Shown here in pieces: positions 11,453 through 22,662 of a stretch of DNA of 64,000 bases (position 1 is the first letter of the stretch; each line of letters begins with the position of its first letter). Under the pieces are notes generated by a model. The model ran no database searches and was not told the origin of the DNA. It saw nothing but the letters and a program-made list of their open reading frames with translations. The position numbers and the translations under genes were made by a program. Origin of the DNA: Cytospora piceicola (taxonomy: Eukaryota > Ascomycota > Sordariomycetes > Diaporthales > Cytosporaceae); assembly GCA_023375675.1 (NCBI GenBank), contig JALQBC010000017.1, positions 62,001-126,000 on the forward strand, read 5' to 3'.

Positions 11453-12228
11453 TCACTGTCGGCCAAATCCCTCGTTGCGAAGCTTGTTGTACCGGTCATA
11501 GCATCCTCGCTCAGTCCTGTCAATCTGGCGCTGTATAATCGTTATTGTCAACTATCTGAATGGAAGACAGACCTTAGAGGGTATACACACCGCTATCTCA
11601 CCAAACTCCATGCCTTGCCGCCGCAGCTTCCACAGGGCTACCTCCTCCTCTCGAGTCCACTGCTGGCCACGTTTCTGTCGCATCTGGTCAGTAGAATTAA
11701 AGTGCATGGGAGAACTGGAGATGATGCACTTGCCTTTGACCAAGGTCTCGACTTGCCATGCAGGCCAGGCTTGGGTTTGTTCACGGGTACAAACCCGGTG
11801 GAGCAAGTGTTCCCAGGAGTTGTCTTCCCAGACGGCCAAGTCAGCAACGTCGTTTAACCAGTGCTGGAAGTAAGAGTCACACATACCTCAATGCTTGGGA
11901 GTGGGTCATCAATGAAAGGCAGAATGCAGAGTGAGAGACAGTCGTCGTACGTCTCTCTCAGAAACCGCTTCGCATGATCTCGAGCCTGTTGCACCTCGGT
12001 CTCCTCTTCAGATGGCGTGAGCATAGTCCGAGCATTCCCGCACCCAGGGGTGGAGCACTCGAAGTCCGGATGTTGGATTTCATTCTGCGTCATGAGCCTG
12101 GTCGTCGAACCGCAGATGTCTTCTGCCGGGCAGTGCCCGCAACAAATCTCGTCTGAGTAAATGATTTCCTCGCCAAGACCGCTGGGCTCTTCGCAGCCGG
12201 GGCAGAGCGGAATGATGTGGAAACACAT
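11453..12228 (-). CDS. hypothetical protein with Cys pairs and a C-terminal SANT/Myb-like helix region
   Basis: The start at 12228 gives MCFHIIPLCPGCEEP, followed by further Cys pairs (ICCGHC, CSTPGCG) that could bind zinc. The C-terminal part reads WTREEEVALWKLRRQG, then FGEIA. An intron from 11590 to 11531 (GTGTGT, branch TTGACAATAAC, acceptor ATACAG) joins it to RQIDRTERGCYDRYNKLR, which completes a Myb/SANT-like helical pattern suggesting DNA or chromatin binding. The join between the first frame (to about 11887) and the middle frame (from about 11884) is unresolved: the only in-phase GT-AG pair nearby would leave a 23-base intron, so a frameshift or an intron I cannot place is possible. 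No family name is recognised. Confidence 0.6.
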
Positions 12229-13344
12229 TCTGTTTATCAAGGCATTTCTTGGGGTGGGTTCAGTGGTAAAACTGGGTGACCATGTCGGAGTGCGCAAAGA
12301 TCTGTTTCCAATTTAACAAGACACTGCCAAAGGTCGAGCCAGTGCAGCCAGCGAATCAAATTGGACTCAAGGTGAGACGAGAACCCTTGATATGGCTTCT
12401 TCTGAGACTTTGGATTTCATCGTAATGGCTCATATCATCCTTGTTGATCGAATTTTGCTTGCTTTCAGCGTTCTCCTTGATATCATTGCGAGCCTTGCGC
12501 ATGTAGTCTCTTTGAGCCTAACAAACGACTCCCACAAGTGCAGGATAATCTGCATTAGCTCTATTAGAATGGGTGACATCCCCTAGTCTTGAAGTATGTC
12601 TTATACGTAGCTTTCTGAGATTTTTCTCTCAAGTGTCTTTGAGTTGCTTTGAAGATGAAACTAAGAGAATTGCATCGGTCAATCCCTTCGACAAGAGGTT
12701 ACTCAAGGCCACAGCCTGCTTCATTGTTATATCCCAATCGCCAGTGTGAAGGCACAAGAAAATTCGCTGACACTCCAACACTCATGATTATCCACAGAAA
12801 GGCTCACAAAGACCTGGAACATCCACATTCCGCATTGCTTCGGCAATTGGCAATAATATCCGCTCGTAACAGTTTGACATTCATCGAAGCCCGGGAGTGA
12901 TACATAGATAATTTGTCATACCCAGCTGTTGTCTTCATATCCATCATCGAGAAATTCAGAGACTCCCTACCATCGTTGGCTTAAACAAATATTGCCCTAG
13001 AGACCTCATGCTCTCGTAGCTACATCAACTCTACTAGGCAAATCTCCAGGCGGCAGCATGTAGTAGCTCATCTTCCATGGGCTTCCCCTGACGCCAATGG
13101 AAACAATAGTGCAACTGCCGATGCAGTCGTTTCTTGGGTCGATCTTGTTGCGAATGATACTCCACAGTGTAATATCCCCCCGCATCATTCCCCAAGGGGC
13201 GATTCTTGTGCGCTATCCAGAATTTACTTCTACGTGGTACATAAAGTAATCGAAGTCCGTCTTGTGTTCTATTTGAAAATGACCCTGACTCCCTGTACTC
13301 CACGGTCATTCACATTTCACAGTCCCTTGTTTCTATAAGTAATT
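12229..13344. other. intergenic, no supportable gene
   Basis: Divergent promoter region between the Cys-rich/SANT-like gene and the TRI12-like transporter. Short frames only. Confidence 0.55.
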
Positions 13345-15320
13345 ATGGAATCCACACCGAAAAGCGAAGATGAAACGCCCACTGCCATGCATATCCGACA
13401 TCCACGCGCAACGTCTGGAGATTTGCATCACGGCGAACGTATTAATACTCACTCCGTTGGACGAGAAGATATAGAAGATGCACAACCTATCAGCTTGGGC
13501 TGGAGATCTTGGCTCGTAGTGTTCATAACATGTTTCGCCATCATGTCTCAAGTCTTCGTCGTTACGGCAGCAGGCTCCGTCGTCGCCTTTATCGTTCGGG
13601 ATCTCGGCGAAAGTGCGCTCTCTGGCTGGGTAATACAGGTTTGCGACTCTGATGCTATGATGATGTCCTTCCCAGGACGCTCTTGCAGCGACTCTAACAG
13701 GTATATCACTTCAAGGCCCCCCTATTGATGCAAAGTGTTCTTTCTCCCATCGTCGGTAGGCTATCCGATGTGCTTGACCGGAAGTATCTTACCGCCGTTC
13801 CGCCACTCATTGCTTTCGTCGGTGCAATAGTATCTGCAAAAGCCACCTCGATGAGCATGTTGATAGGTGGGGGTATCATGATCGGCACGACACTCTCGAC
13901 CATTGCTATACTTCAGGCCATCCCTTCTGAGATTTTGCCTTTGAAGTATCGAGCTCTGGCGAACGGGTTTTCGTTTATGGGAGGTGCTGTTGGTGGAGTG
14001 TAAGTCGGATTCTTTTCCTATCATCTACCCACAATTTCATGGTATTTACCTGAGCACGTTTCTAACTACTTGGTCAGTATCGGTGGCCTGGGTGCTGGAG
14101 CAGTTACCAACCTCGGTATAGGAGGCTGGCGGTACATATTCTGGATACAAGCCGCTTTCCATGTGGCCACATCACTCGGATTATTCTTTTTCTACTGGCC
14201 ACCCAAGAGCCACGAGTGTCCTAAATTAAGACTCATAGATTGCTTTTGGGCCTGTGATCCTGTGGGGTCCACACTCTTCATCTGCGGCGCAACAATGGTA
14301 CTTCTTGCTCTTGATTGGGTCGCTGGTTCCTACTCTTGGTCTGACCCGCACGTTGCTGGTCTTCTCTCGCTGGGTCTGGCATTGTTGGTTGCCTTTTCAG
14401 GCTATGGTGAGCCTCACATCCTGTCCCCACGAGGGGACAATTGATACTGACTAGTTCAAACAGAATGGAAAGGACGGTCAGACGGTCTACTCGCTCACGT
14501 TTTCTTCCACCAGGACGCCAACTTCGCACTGTCGACATTTGCATTCTCCGTGGAGGGCTGGATTTTCTATAGCGCCGTCAACTCTATCATCCCTCAAGTT
14601 ATTTTGAACCTGGGCTTCGAGACCGACCCCTGGCAGATCTCAATCCGGCAGCTCAGCTATACTCTTGTGACCATGTTTGTATCCATACCTATTACTTGGT
14701 ACGCAACTGCTTGCAAGGATATGAAGTCTCCTCTGCTGGCGACCTTCACTATCTTCCTGGTTGTCACAGTCTGCTATACATGCATCAAACCTACGTGGAA
14801 CAAACAGCAAATTGTATTCAATGTGCTGGCGGGTATCGGCCAGTCCGGTCCCTTGACATTACTTGTTGCCTGTGTGCAATTCACAGCGCCTCATGCTTTT
14901 CTGTCGACGGCTACGGGTATGGCTTTCTCCGCTCGTGCGGTTGGTGGTGCCTTCGGCTCAGCTGTCCTCAACGCAATCGTCAATGGGCGCCTGGCAAGCA
15001 ACTATGCACCGGCCGTGAGCAAAGCTGCCGTCGAAGCTGGTCTGGAATACTCGAAAGTTTCCGATCTACTGGCTGCTTTGGCCTCCGGTGTGCTCTCAGG
15101 GGTTCAAGGGGCGACGCCGGAAATATGGTCAGCCGCTACAGATGAGAGTAGGTGGCAATACGCAAAAGCCTATCAGTTAGCATGGGCGAGTGTCATACCT
15201 TTCGTGGTCCTGGCTATCGTTGCTGTGTCGTTCTTGAAGGGTGTAAAAGATTTAATGACGGAAGAGGTCGAGGCGACTGTTGAGTATGTCACCGAAGGTA
15301 CAAACCAGGATTCGAAGTAG
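13345..15320 (+). CDS. MFS efflux transporter, TRI12/siderophore-type (14 membrane spans)
   Basis: Four exons, 13345-13638, 13716-13999, 14078-14406 and 14464-15320, give 587 residues. After a polar N-terminus of about 50 residues come LGWRSWLVVFITCFAIMSQ, then VLSPIVGRLSDVLDRKYL. The latter is the GRxxDxxxRK loop of major facilitators; GGWRYIFWIQAAF lies near the centre. Length and pattern fit the fungal trichothecene efflux pump (TRI12)/siderophore transporter group with 14 spans in the plasma membrane. Substrates of this group are toxic secondary metabolites or siderophores; the cargo here is unknown. All introns are short (57-78 bases) with good branch sites. No biosynthetic genes flank it, so stand-alone drug resistance or siderophore traffic is as likely as cluster export. 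Confidence 0.87.
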
Positions 15321-15675
15321 CCAAACGTATGTGAAAGCCACTAGCCCAAGCATATCTCTAAGTATGCAAGACAGCATCGGCACTTTATCGTCAGGTCGCT
15401 GAAGACCGGTCAACATAAGGTTGCTTTACGTCCAAGTGACACTGTCCCCGAGATACATGCACGCCGTCTGCGGGTAGAAATGGAGGCCCAACATTTTTAT
15501 CATTATTAGCTTTGTGTGGCAGTTTGTAGTATAATGGCATTCCGGATACCAAACACTTCCTTCCACATGCCACTTGATTATTAATCGCGGAATCGACTGT
15601 CATCCGGTAACATCGAACTTTAAAGGTCCTCTCTTAAGGGACTCTCCGCCCAGTCGGGTGGCATCCTTTGGTAAC

Positions 15676-17051
15676 TTAATCACTGTTCTCGCTGTTGGTC
15701 CACCCAAGCGTCTGCTGACGCTTCCAATCATCCCCTCCGCTGTATGCCTCAGCGGTCACAGACACTTGCGTCTCTTTCAAGATGTACTTCTGGCTTTCGC
15801 CATCTCCTGACACTTCGTTCTTGCTCTTTGTGTTTCTTTGCGAGCGAAGCGTATTCATGCCGACTGTGTCATCGTGGGTTCTGCGGCCCTGCAGGCCGTT
15901 GGCTGAACTGCGCAGCGTGCCTGCACCAGAACCGCCACTACCACTGTGACTGAAGCCGTTGAAGAAATGAAGACTGAGGATAGGACGCAGGGCTGGCATG
16001 GAGCCGGCAATGATGCCGATGCCTTCCTCAATGACTGACCACATACCGATCTGGCCAGTGCTGAGCATGAACTGGGACTGGTCATTGTATTGGGTGAGGA
16101 AGCGGAGTCGGACGATGGTTGCACAGCTCGCACTGAAAAAGAGGTCAGGTTAGTAACCAAGGAGGGTCCGATGGGGAGGGGACAATAGTGGGATCAGGCG
16201 GTACTCACAAAGCAGCAAGGCTCAGAATAACGGTGATAGATCCCTTGACACGCTTTTTCAGTTGAACATTGTAAAGAAGAACTGCTGGCAGAATAGCCAT
16301 AGCCCAGTCGGTGAAGATGGAGACAGCCGAGAAGAAGTAGCTAACGCTACTATTCAGAGTCATGTTGCAGGATCCTTCGTTGGTCTCGCCCCATAGGTCT
16401 GTGATGGGGTGGCAGATGTTGGCGACAACACAGATGAAGATGACAGGAGCAATTGTCGTAAAAGCGATGATTGTCCAGAGACTCCACACGAATCGACGGC
16501 GAGCATCGGCGATGCGGAGGAGACACACGCAAATACTCCCCTTGATTGGGGCTGTGCAAGATGCGTAGAAGAATTCGGCGATGAAGAAGAGCTGCCGTGA
16601 AACTGAGTCAGTTCCGGTACACATAGAGTCGAGGAGTGTAATCCCATGTAGGCAAATATGATTATGTAGGAGTACCTAGGTAGGGAATACTGCTTACCTT
16701 AGTTCCCTGCATGATATCGGACTTTGGGAGGACCTCACTCCTCTGCCCAGCGCCATAGAAACAACAAGTAATAACAAGGCTACTGGTGACCGTGTACAGA
16801 AGCTAGAGTGCGCGTTAGCTTTTGTACCTATCTCCGCCTCAGGGATGACCCCAGAGAACAGAAGGGCAATAGGACAATATAAGGGATACACATACCAGAC
16901 CAATACACATGAGATAATCATCCATACCCATTGCCTCAGGTTTCAACCATCGTCGAACAGAGAGACGTGCGAGGACAGTCATCCAACTTATGGCCATCAA
17001 TATGGACGCGACATACAGAAGCGTCACGCCGGTCCCTTCTGGTTGGACCAT
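15676..17051 (-). CDS. SAT4-family rhodopsin-like integral membrane protein
   Basis: Exons 17051-16896, 16802-16698, 16591-16209 and 16132-15676 give 366 residues, the usual length. The pattern GMDDYLMCIG after the first helix, the AEFFYASC segment, the extracellular Cys-containing loop (NICHPITDLWG, GSCNM) and SIFTDWAMAILP are hallmarks of the fungal SAT4/Pth11-like rhodopsin-domain family with seven membrane helices. The C-terminal tail of about 100 residues is Ser/Gly-rich and cytosolic. Members are presumed membrane sensors, and some are cluster-linked, but biochemical roles are mostly unknown. It is convergent with the TRI12-like transporter (356 bases between the coding ends). Confidence 0.87.
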
Positions 17052-18425
17052 GATGAATGATCGTCCGTGGACCTAACAACTTGGATGGAGGTAGGTAGGA
17101 CGCCCGTTGCTGGAGTTACAGTACAATGGAAACTTGGAGAGTAAAGCAAAGTAAGAGCCGGCTAGGCAAGGCTCACAGACATGCGCTTGCTGAGATGGGG
17201 ATGGAGATTTTGTGTCAGGACAATCACTGGCGGGCTCTCTTTTTTTTCGTGGGCTAAGCAATTAGTAGTATATCCTCTCACGACCGATGCGTCTCGGATT
17301 TGTGTGTGAGAGCAAAGGAGCCGAGAGAGTCATGAGTTAAATGCGACATGTCAGAAAATGGAGCTTAAAATCTGGGGCAGGTCTATACTACCCAAACAAA
17401 AGTCACACAAAAGCCAAGCAAGCCAAGAATCCCCATACGTACATAAACTTTACTGTTCCTAGAGACCCGTACCGCCTTGAAAATCTGGTGGTGAAGCAGG
17501 GGGGTAAATACATGGTTTATTACCTGCAGCTGGCATTGGAAGGGACTCCATAGTTCGCACTCTTCGCGTCTTCGCCCCATGTGCCCCTGAATCCTTCGTG
17601 TGAACCCTGTCTCCACGTTCAATCAGCGAGCCACCTGCAAACCTACCATCCCAGGGTTGTGAATGTTCCAAAAGGACCAGAACATTCGTTGTCAACTGTC
17701 GTATATTTCGCCTATTTGGAGGCAGATCTACTTTCCCCTTCTTTGCAAGAACGAAAGTCTGGATATGAGACTTGAAATACCTAGGTACCTCCTCTGATCG
17801 CGGACCTTCCGTGGCTAGCGAGCCGCCCCCCAACAGGACTATACACAGTATGTATATATGTACACTTCTATGTACATACCTATTACCTACAGACTCGTAA
17901 TCCCAATTACAATGGTGGCTTTAAAACGGACCCGGGGTACCCTTCCGTTCCCGAGATTGCTCGAATAGGATCAATTGAGCTTCAAAACCGGTATCCATCC
18001 GGATATCCATCCGCGGTTGGCAACGAGACAGCGAGATCAATACAAATGTACCCTGGGTACCTGTTTTTTACATACCGGAATCACCTTCAAGACATGCGGA
18101 CCCTGATCTCGCCACCGCCCCGGGTTGCCCCGGTTTGGAAAGACAAAATCCCCACAACAAGCCATGGCCAGACTCTGACCCCTCCTCCTGAGATTCGCCA
18201 AACCCTTTTCGGCCATCAAAGTCGAGATAATGTTCTTATCGACGCTGTGGACACAGGAACGTCAGTGAGCGTTTGACATGTGTCGAAGCAGTAACTACAA
18301 TAAAGGAAGCCATCCTCACTCCTTCCCAAAGATGAAAGGACCCTTGAAACCTCATCCTCCTCAATCACTTCTAAAGCATCAACACCACCAACAACACCTT
18401 CTCTACCATCTACACCATCTACACC
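17052..18425. other. divergent promoter region, 1.4 kb
   Basis: It contains a copy of the CCTAGG satellite near 17775-17790 and a CA/CT-rich stretch (about 18330-18425) that is probably the 5' leader of the dehydrogenase gene. No further gene can be supported. Confidence 0.55.
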
Positions 18426-19442
18426 ATGAGCCTGCAAGAGTTTCTGATCAAGGACGAGGAGCTGACCAGCCTCAAGGGCAAGGTTGTCATCCTCACTGGT
18501 ATGTACTACCGCCATGAAGAACACATCTTCAGATCAGCCTCCAGCGCGACACAGAGTCACTAACAGCCTTTCTCTTTGCAGGTGGTTCTTCCGGTATCGG
18601 TCTGGCTACCGTCGAGCTCCTGCTCTCTCTCGGAGCCTTCGTCGTCAACGGCGATGTCGCTCCTACCGCCGCCCCCCAGGGCACTGGATACACCTACGTC
18701 AAGACCAACGTAGCAAACTGGGCTGAGCTCAACGCTCTGTTCAAGGAGGCCAAGAAGATCAACGGACGCATCGACCATGTCTTCGCCAACGCTGGTCTCG
18801 GACCCCGCGCCGACTACTTCGCCACTGAGGTCGACGCAAACGGTGACCTGAAGGAGCCCTCATACGACCTGATTGATGTCAGCCAGAAGGGTGTCATGAA
18901 CACAGTGACTCTGGGTCTGTACTATCTGCGCCAGCAGGCCGAGGGCGGCAGCATCGTCGTCTGCGGATCCACCATGGGTATCCAGAGATGTCGCGCAGTC
19001 GACTACAGTAAGCCAAGTCCCCACGCCGATCCCTTAACCAATTCCGGCTGACAAACGTGATACAGCCACGGCCAAGCACGCCGTCACCGGCTTCGCCCGT
19101 GGTCTCCACCCCATCCTCGTGGAGATGAAGCTCCCCATCCGCATCAACACCATCGCACCCACCTGGACCAACACCTCTGTCCTCCCCGGCCTGAAGGAGA
19201 CCATGGCCGCCATCAACGTCGAGGTCCAGAGCGGCAACTCCGTGGCCCGCGCCGCCGCCCTGCTGATGAGCGACACCTCCAGGAAAGGACAGAACATCCA
19301 CATCCAGCGTGGAAAGTACCAGGAGATCGACGAGGCTTACCTCCTGCCCGCCGCTGACAAGGTCCGCGGCGACTACCCTGCCGAGGATGACGTCCTGCGT
19401 GACGCCCTGGCCTTCATGGCTGCTCAGGCAGCTAAGGCTTAA
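18426..19442 (+). CDS. short-chain dehydrogenase/reductase (SDR)
   Basis: Exons 18426-18498, 18582-19007 and 19066-19442 give 291 residues. The Rossmann nucleotide-binding motif TGGSSGIG is at residues 24-31, NAG follows in HVFANAGLG, and the catalytic set is Ser154, Tyr166 and Lys170 (YTTAK). The codon for Thr167 is split by the second intron. The first intron divides the TGG of the cofactor motif, a common place in this family. The fold and length match classical SDRs close to 15-hydroxyprostaglandin dehydrogenase-like fungal oxidoreductases, which use NAD(H) to interconvert secondary alcohols and ketones. The substrate is unknown. Strong C-ending codon bias suggests good expression. Confidence 0.9.
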
Positions 19443-20415
19443 GCGGAGAGGAGTAGCCAGGAGTTTCTTTGAACTCGGCATCTGGGCTCGCTTCGACCGT
19501 GCTGAAGCCTCCAGGTGTTGTAGCTTCGGGACCAAGGGCATCAGATGCAGATATAGACCCATATGTATATAGTAATAATTACCGAAAAGCCTGTAGCTTT
19601 TCAGATGGTTTAATATCACTTTTAGTTGGCTCCATCATGGAAGTTGCCCTTGATCACATCTCGCAGTACCGGACATCAAATGACCCAAGCCATGCAACTC
19701 TACTGGGGAAAACATCAACGGCTATAAGCGTGCCCGCGTCAACTATGAATGGACTCTTGGCCTCTGGATAGATTCAGATTCCTGGCCATCAAGTAACGCA
19801 GCACAGTAGATGGATCGTGGAGGATCACACGCAGGGGGCCAGTACCAACACGATTGACAGAATCTCCAGGGCTCCACCTGGCACGCAATCCACTGAAGCG
19901 ATGGTCCATGCGGGAAGGGCCGGTGTTTGGTATACGTATTGAAGCCAGTCAGCCACAGTCATGATGTCTCATCATCGTTCGCCTATTGAACCTAGCTTCA
20001 GGTACATGGTAAAAAGAGCGGGCCGGGCCATGTGGCCCTTCTTCTGTTGGTAGATATTACCAAGCTGTCATTACCAATCTCGGTAATAACTGGGAGCACG
20101 TTTTCCCCGAGCTCCAGGTGTCATCCACCTTGTTGTAGACCCGCTTCACTGTCTGAACCACCGCCCAGATCTCTGACGCGCAGCTCCAGATCTCGTCTCA
20201 TACTGCCTTCGCTACCAATTAAAAAACCATGAATATACGAACCCCAGACGAACGCCCATGTAAATGTAGTGGGTTTCTGAATAACGCGAGGAAACTCCAG
20301 TCATATTGTCGTCGAACCTGCACAAGCGCCATTTGTAACTTCAATTGGAAAGGCCGGCAAGCGTCTCATACGGACTTCGCCTTGGCCGAAGCCGAGTGTC
20401 TCCAGTCGTCTTCCC
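19443..20415. other. convergent intergenic region, no supportable gene
   Basis: It lies between the dehydrogenase and the mitochondrial protein gene. Open frames here are short and show no domain. Confidence 0.6.
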
Positions 20416-21126
20416 CTATTTGCTGTTCGCCCAGAAGATACCCGAGAGGATCGGCTGTCTCGTGCCGTTGGGTGACCTGGGACGTGCCTCGGAAGAAGTC
20501 AAGCCAGATTCGGCCAGGACGTGTTCTTCAACAGTCGCATCCCGGTGAGGTTGGGTAGACCCGTGGGATTCAAGTAAAGGCTGTTGGGCTCGAATACCCA
20601 GGAGATTGTATAGCCTTTGCCATGGCTCGGCAAGTTCCGCCTCCCCATCGCGGTAGGCTTGATATCCGATGAAGGCCATCACGGAAAACAGTATTGGGAC
20701 GAGGATCACTGCCGTCTCGAGCCCTTTGCCTCTGGCTTGCAAGCGACTCATGGCCCTTTTGGTTTGCGCAACCTCCTCCCTCGCCGCCTGGAGCTGAGTG
20801 ACCAGGTCCTCACGTGAAGTAGCCTGGGAAGCAATGGCATTCGACCGGGTCGTATCTTGAGCCGCCCGGGCAGCAGCCAAGCTTGGAGTTGCTCCAGGGG
20901 CAGGTGCAAAAGGATCGACTTCACTCGAGCGGATGAGGTGAGTGTTGGATGAGAACTCAGTCCGCGGTATTCCTCGTTCTCTGGACAGGTACTGTGCTTC
21001 TCGGGAGGCACCCAACCCCCCGAGGTTCAAGAATGAGCCGCTACGCAGCGCCCGAGTCGTACTGAACAGCCGGCTGTACGTGCGTGCTCGTCCTACACGG
21101 ACTGTGACACTTGACAGGGGAAACAT
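20416..21126 (-). CDS. hypothetical mitochondrial single-span membrane protein
   Basis: A single-exon frame of 236 residues. The N-terminus is rich in Arg and Ser with no acidic residue in the first 37 positions (MFPLSSVTVRVGRARTYSRL), as in a mitochondrial targeting peptide. Residues about 104-135 form a helical, probably coiled-coil stretch (REDLVTQLQAAREEVAQTKR). Residues 137-156 form one membrane span (AVILVPILFSVMAFIGYQAY). The rest is polar. This suggests an inner-membrane protein with a soluble coiled coil. I do not recognise the family and assign no function. Confidence 0.7.
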   Translation of the reverse strand: MFPLSSVTVRVGRARTYSRLFSTTRALRSGSFLNLGGLGASREAQYLSRERGIPRTEFSSNTHLIRSSEVDPFAPAPGATPSLAAARAAQDTTRSNAIASQATSREDLVTQLQAAREEVAQTKRAMSRLQARGKGLETAVILVPILFSVMAFIGYQAYRDGEAELAEPWQRLYNLLGIRAQQPLLESHGSTQPHRDATVEEHVLAESGLTSSEARPRSPNGTRQPILSGIFWANSK

Positions 21127-21413
21127 GACTTGACTGGCGGCGATGAGGGACGTTATATGGTGATGATGATGTTAATGACAACGTTGATGATGTCTAGTTC
21201 TTGTGATTTGAAGACGGTCTGGGCGCGAGGACTATGGACCATGAGGAAAAGTGAGCACTGAACTGGTTCGCCGTGACGTCGATGACCACCATGAACGCGG
21301 GGTCGACGTACATGTAACCAACGTACATGAGATACCTACCCAGGTAGGTGTTTACCCCTGCATATTACCACCCAAGACAAATGACCCCGAATATCTCGTT
21401 GCAGTTCATGTTG

Positions 21414-21425
21414 ACCCTAACCCTA
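21414..21425 (-). repeat. telomere-like motif ACCCTAACCCTA
   Basis: About two units of the CCCTAA telomere repeat. Its exact reverse complement lies at 22109-22120. It could be a telobox-type binding site or a relic of telomere repair. Confidence 0.6.
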
Positions 21426-21688
21426 CGGCAACATCTCCAGGCCTCAACAGCTCCTTACCAGCTTCTCCTATCCTCTTATCCAGGCCATTGGTGACCTGAC
21501 TTCCTAATAACCCAAGAAGGTTACAGTGAAATTGTTCACGGGAGTAACAGATACACATCAGATACACATTCTTGAAAAAGTTGAGTAGACTGGTGGCAGG
21601 AGTAAACAAAAGTTTGCTTACTCCAGGATTCTTCTCCCAAGGAACCTTGAAACTCTGCGCACGGATATGTGTCTTGACTACCGACATA

Positions 21689-21770
21689 AGTACCTAGGTA
21701 GGTAGGTACTTACCTAGGTACTAAGTAGGTACCTACTTCAGTACCCCAGGGTACCTAGGTCGGTATGTAC
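21689..21770. repeat. palindromic TACCTAGG satellite
   Basis: A run of overlapping TACCTAGGTA, GGTAGGTA and AAGTAGGTACCTACTT units, mostly self-complementary, so either strand can fold into hairpins. Shorter copies occur through the window. Confidence 0.85.
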
Positions 21771-22108
21771 TACTGCCTGCCACACGTGCGCGTGTGCATT
21801 CTCTCTCTGGATATTCTGGGGTAGCCAACACATGCATGTTGGGTAACCTTCCGACCAACACTCCGCGCTTCTTTCGGTACTTGCATACGGGAGCCTTCAA
21901 CGTGAGATACCCGATACCCTACTTACCCTAGATACCCGTCCACCCGATACACTTCCCACTCGCGGTGGCAGTACCTTTCATTCGACTCACAGTTATTCGA
22001 CCACTCTTCGTGTCCTGACAGGGTATATTTCTCCCTCGAACTACACAGTACCCGACAATGGATGCCCCTGTACAATCCATTCTGCATGTGTCATGAAGAG
22101 AAAGAGGC

Positions 22109-22120
22109 TAGGGTTAGGGT
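22109..22120 (+). repeat. telomere-like motif TAGGGTTAGGGT
   Basis: Exact reverse complement of the motif at 21414-21425. It lies about 540 bases before the HPP gene start. Confidence 0.6.
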
Positions 22121-22662
22121 CCCACGATGTCCATCATGGTCCTCCGCGGAGATGCCCGCTGGAGGTCGGATCAATTGTCTTTCTAACGCTTTGAAAGACA
22201 ACCCTTGGACTTGTTAACTCAAGAGCTTACTACAATGTAGTATTATTGCCAATAACATGAAGCTCGTTTCCATCTTGTTCGTCAAGCCTCATCACGTAAA
22301 ATCTCTGAAAGAGCAGCTGTGCCGGGCCGCGATCCGTAATTGCAGCCGCCAATCGTCGGGATTCCCCTCTTAGGAACTCGTACTCATTTAATGACACAAA
22401 AAGGCCTCTCCGTCTGACGACTCTCGACCGGCTAGAAAGGCGGGAAGCGCGGGATACGCCCGTGTTTAGCTGCCGCCAGGGAAGCTTGAGGAAGCTTGAA
22501 GATAACCCATCCGGGAAGAGCCCTGGAGACGTCCAAGAGGACTCCACCCGCCTCCTTTCACCTTGCAGGAGAGAAAGGGGCTTCTCACGAGTCGAGTGCA
22601 AACTCTGAAATGGCACTGTCGACACAACTTTGGCGATCAAGTCCGAGCAAGGTCCAGCAGAT

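Larger units (their letters stand above)
21127..22662. other. divergent promoter region with satellites and telomere-like motifs
   Basis: 1.5 kb between the mitochondrial protein gene and the HPP gene. It holds a dense TACCTAGG satellite (21689-21770) and two short telomere-like motifs in inverted orientation (21414-21425 and 22109-22120). No gene is supported. Confidence 0.65.
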
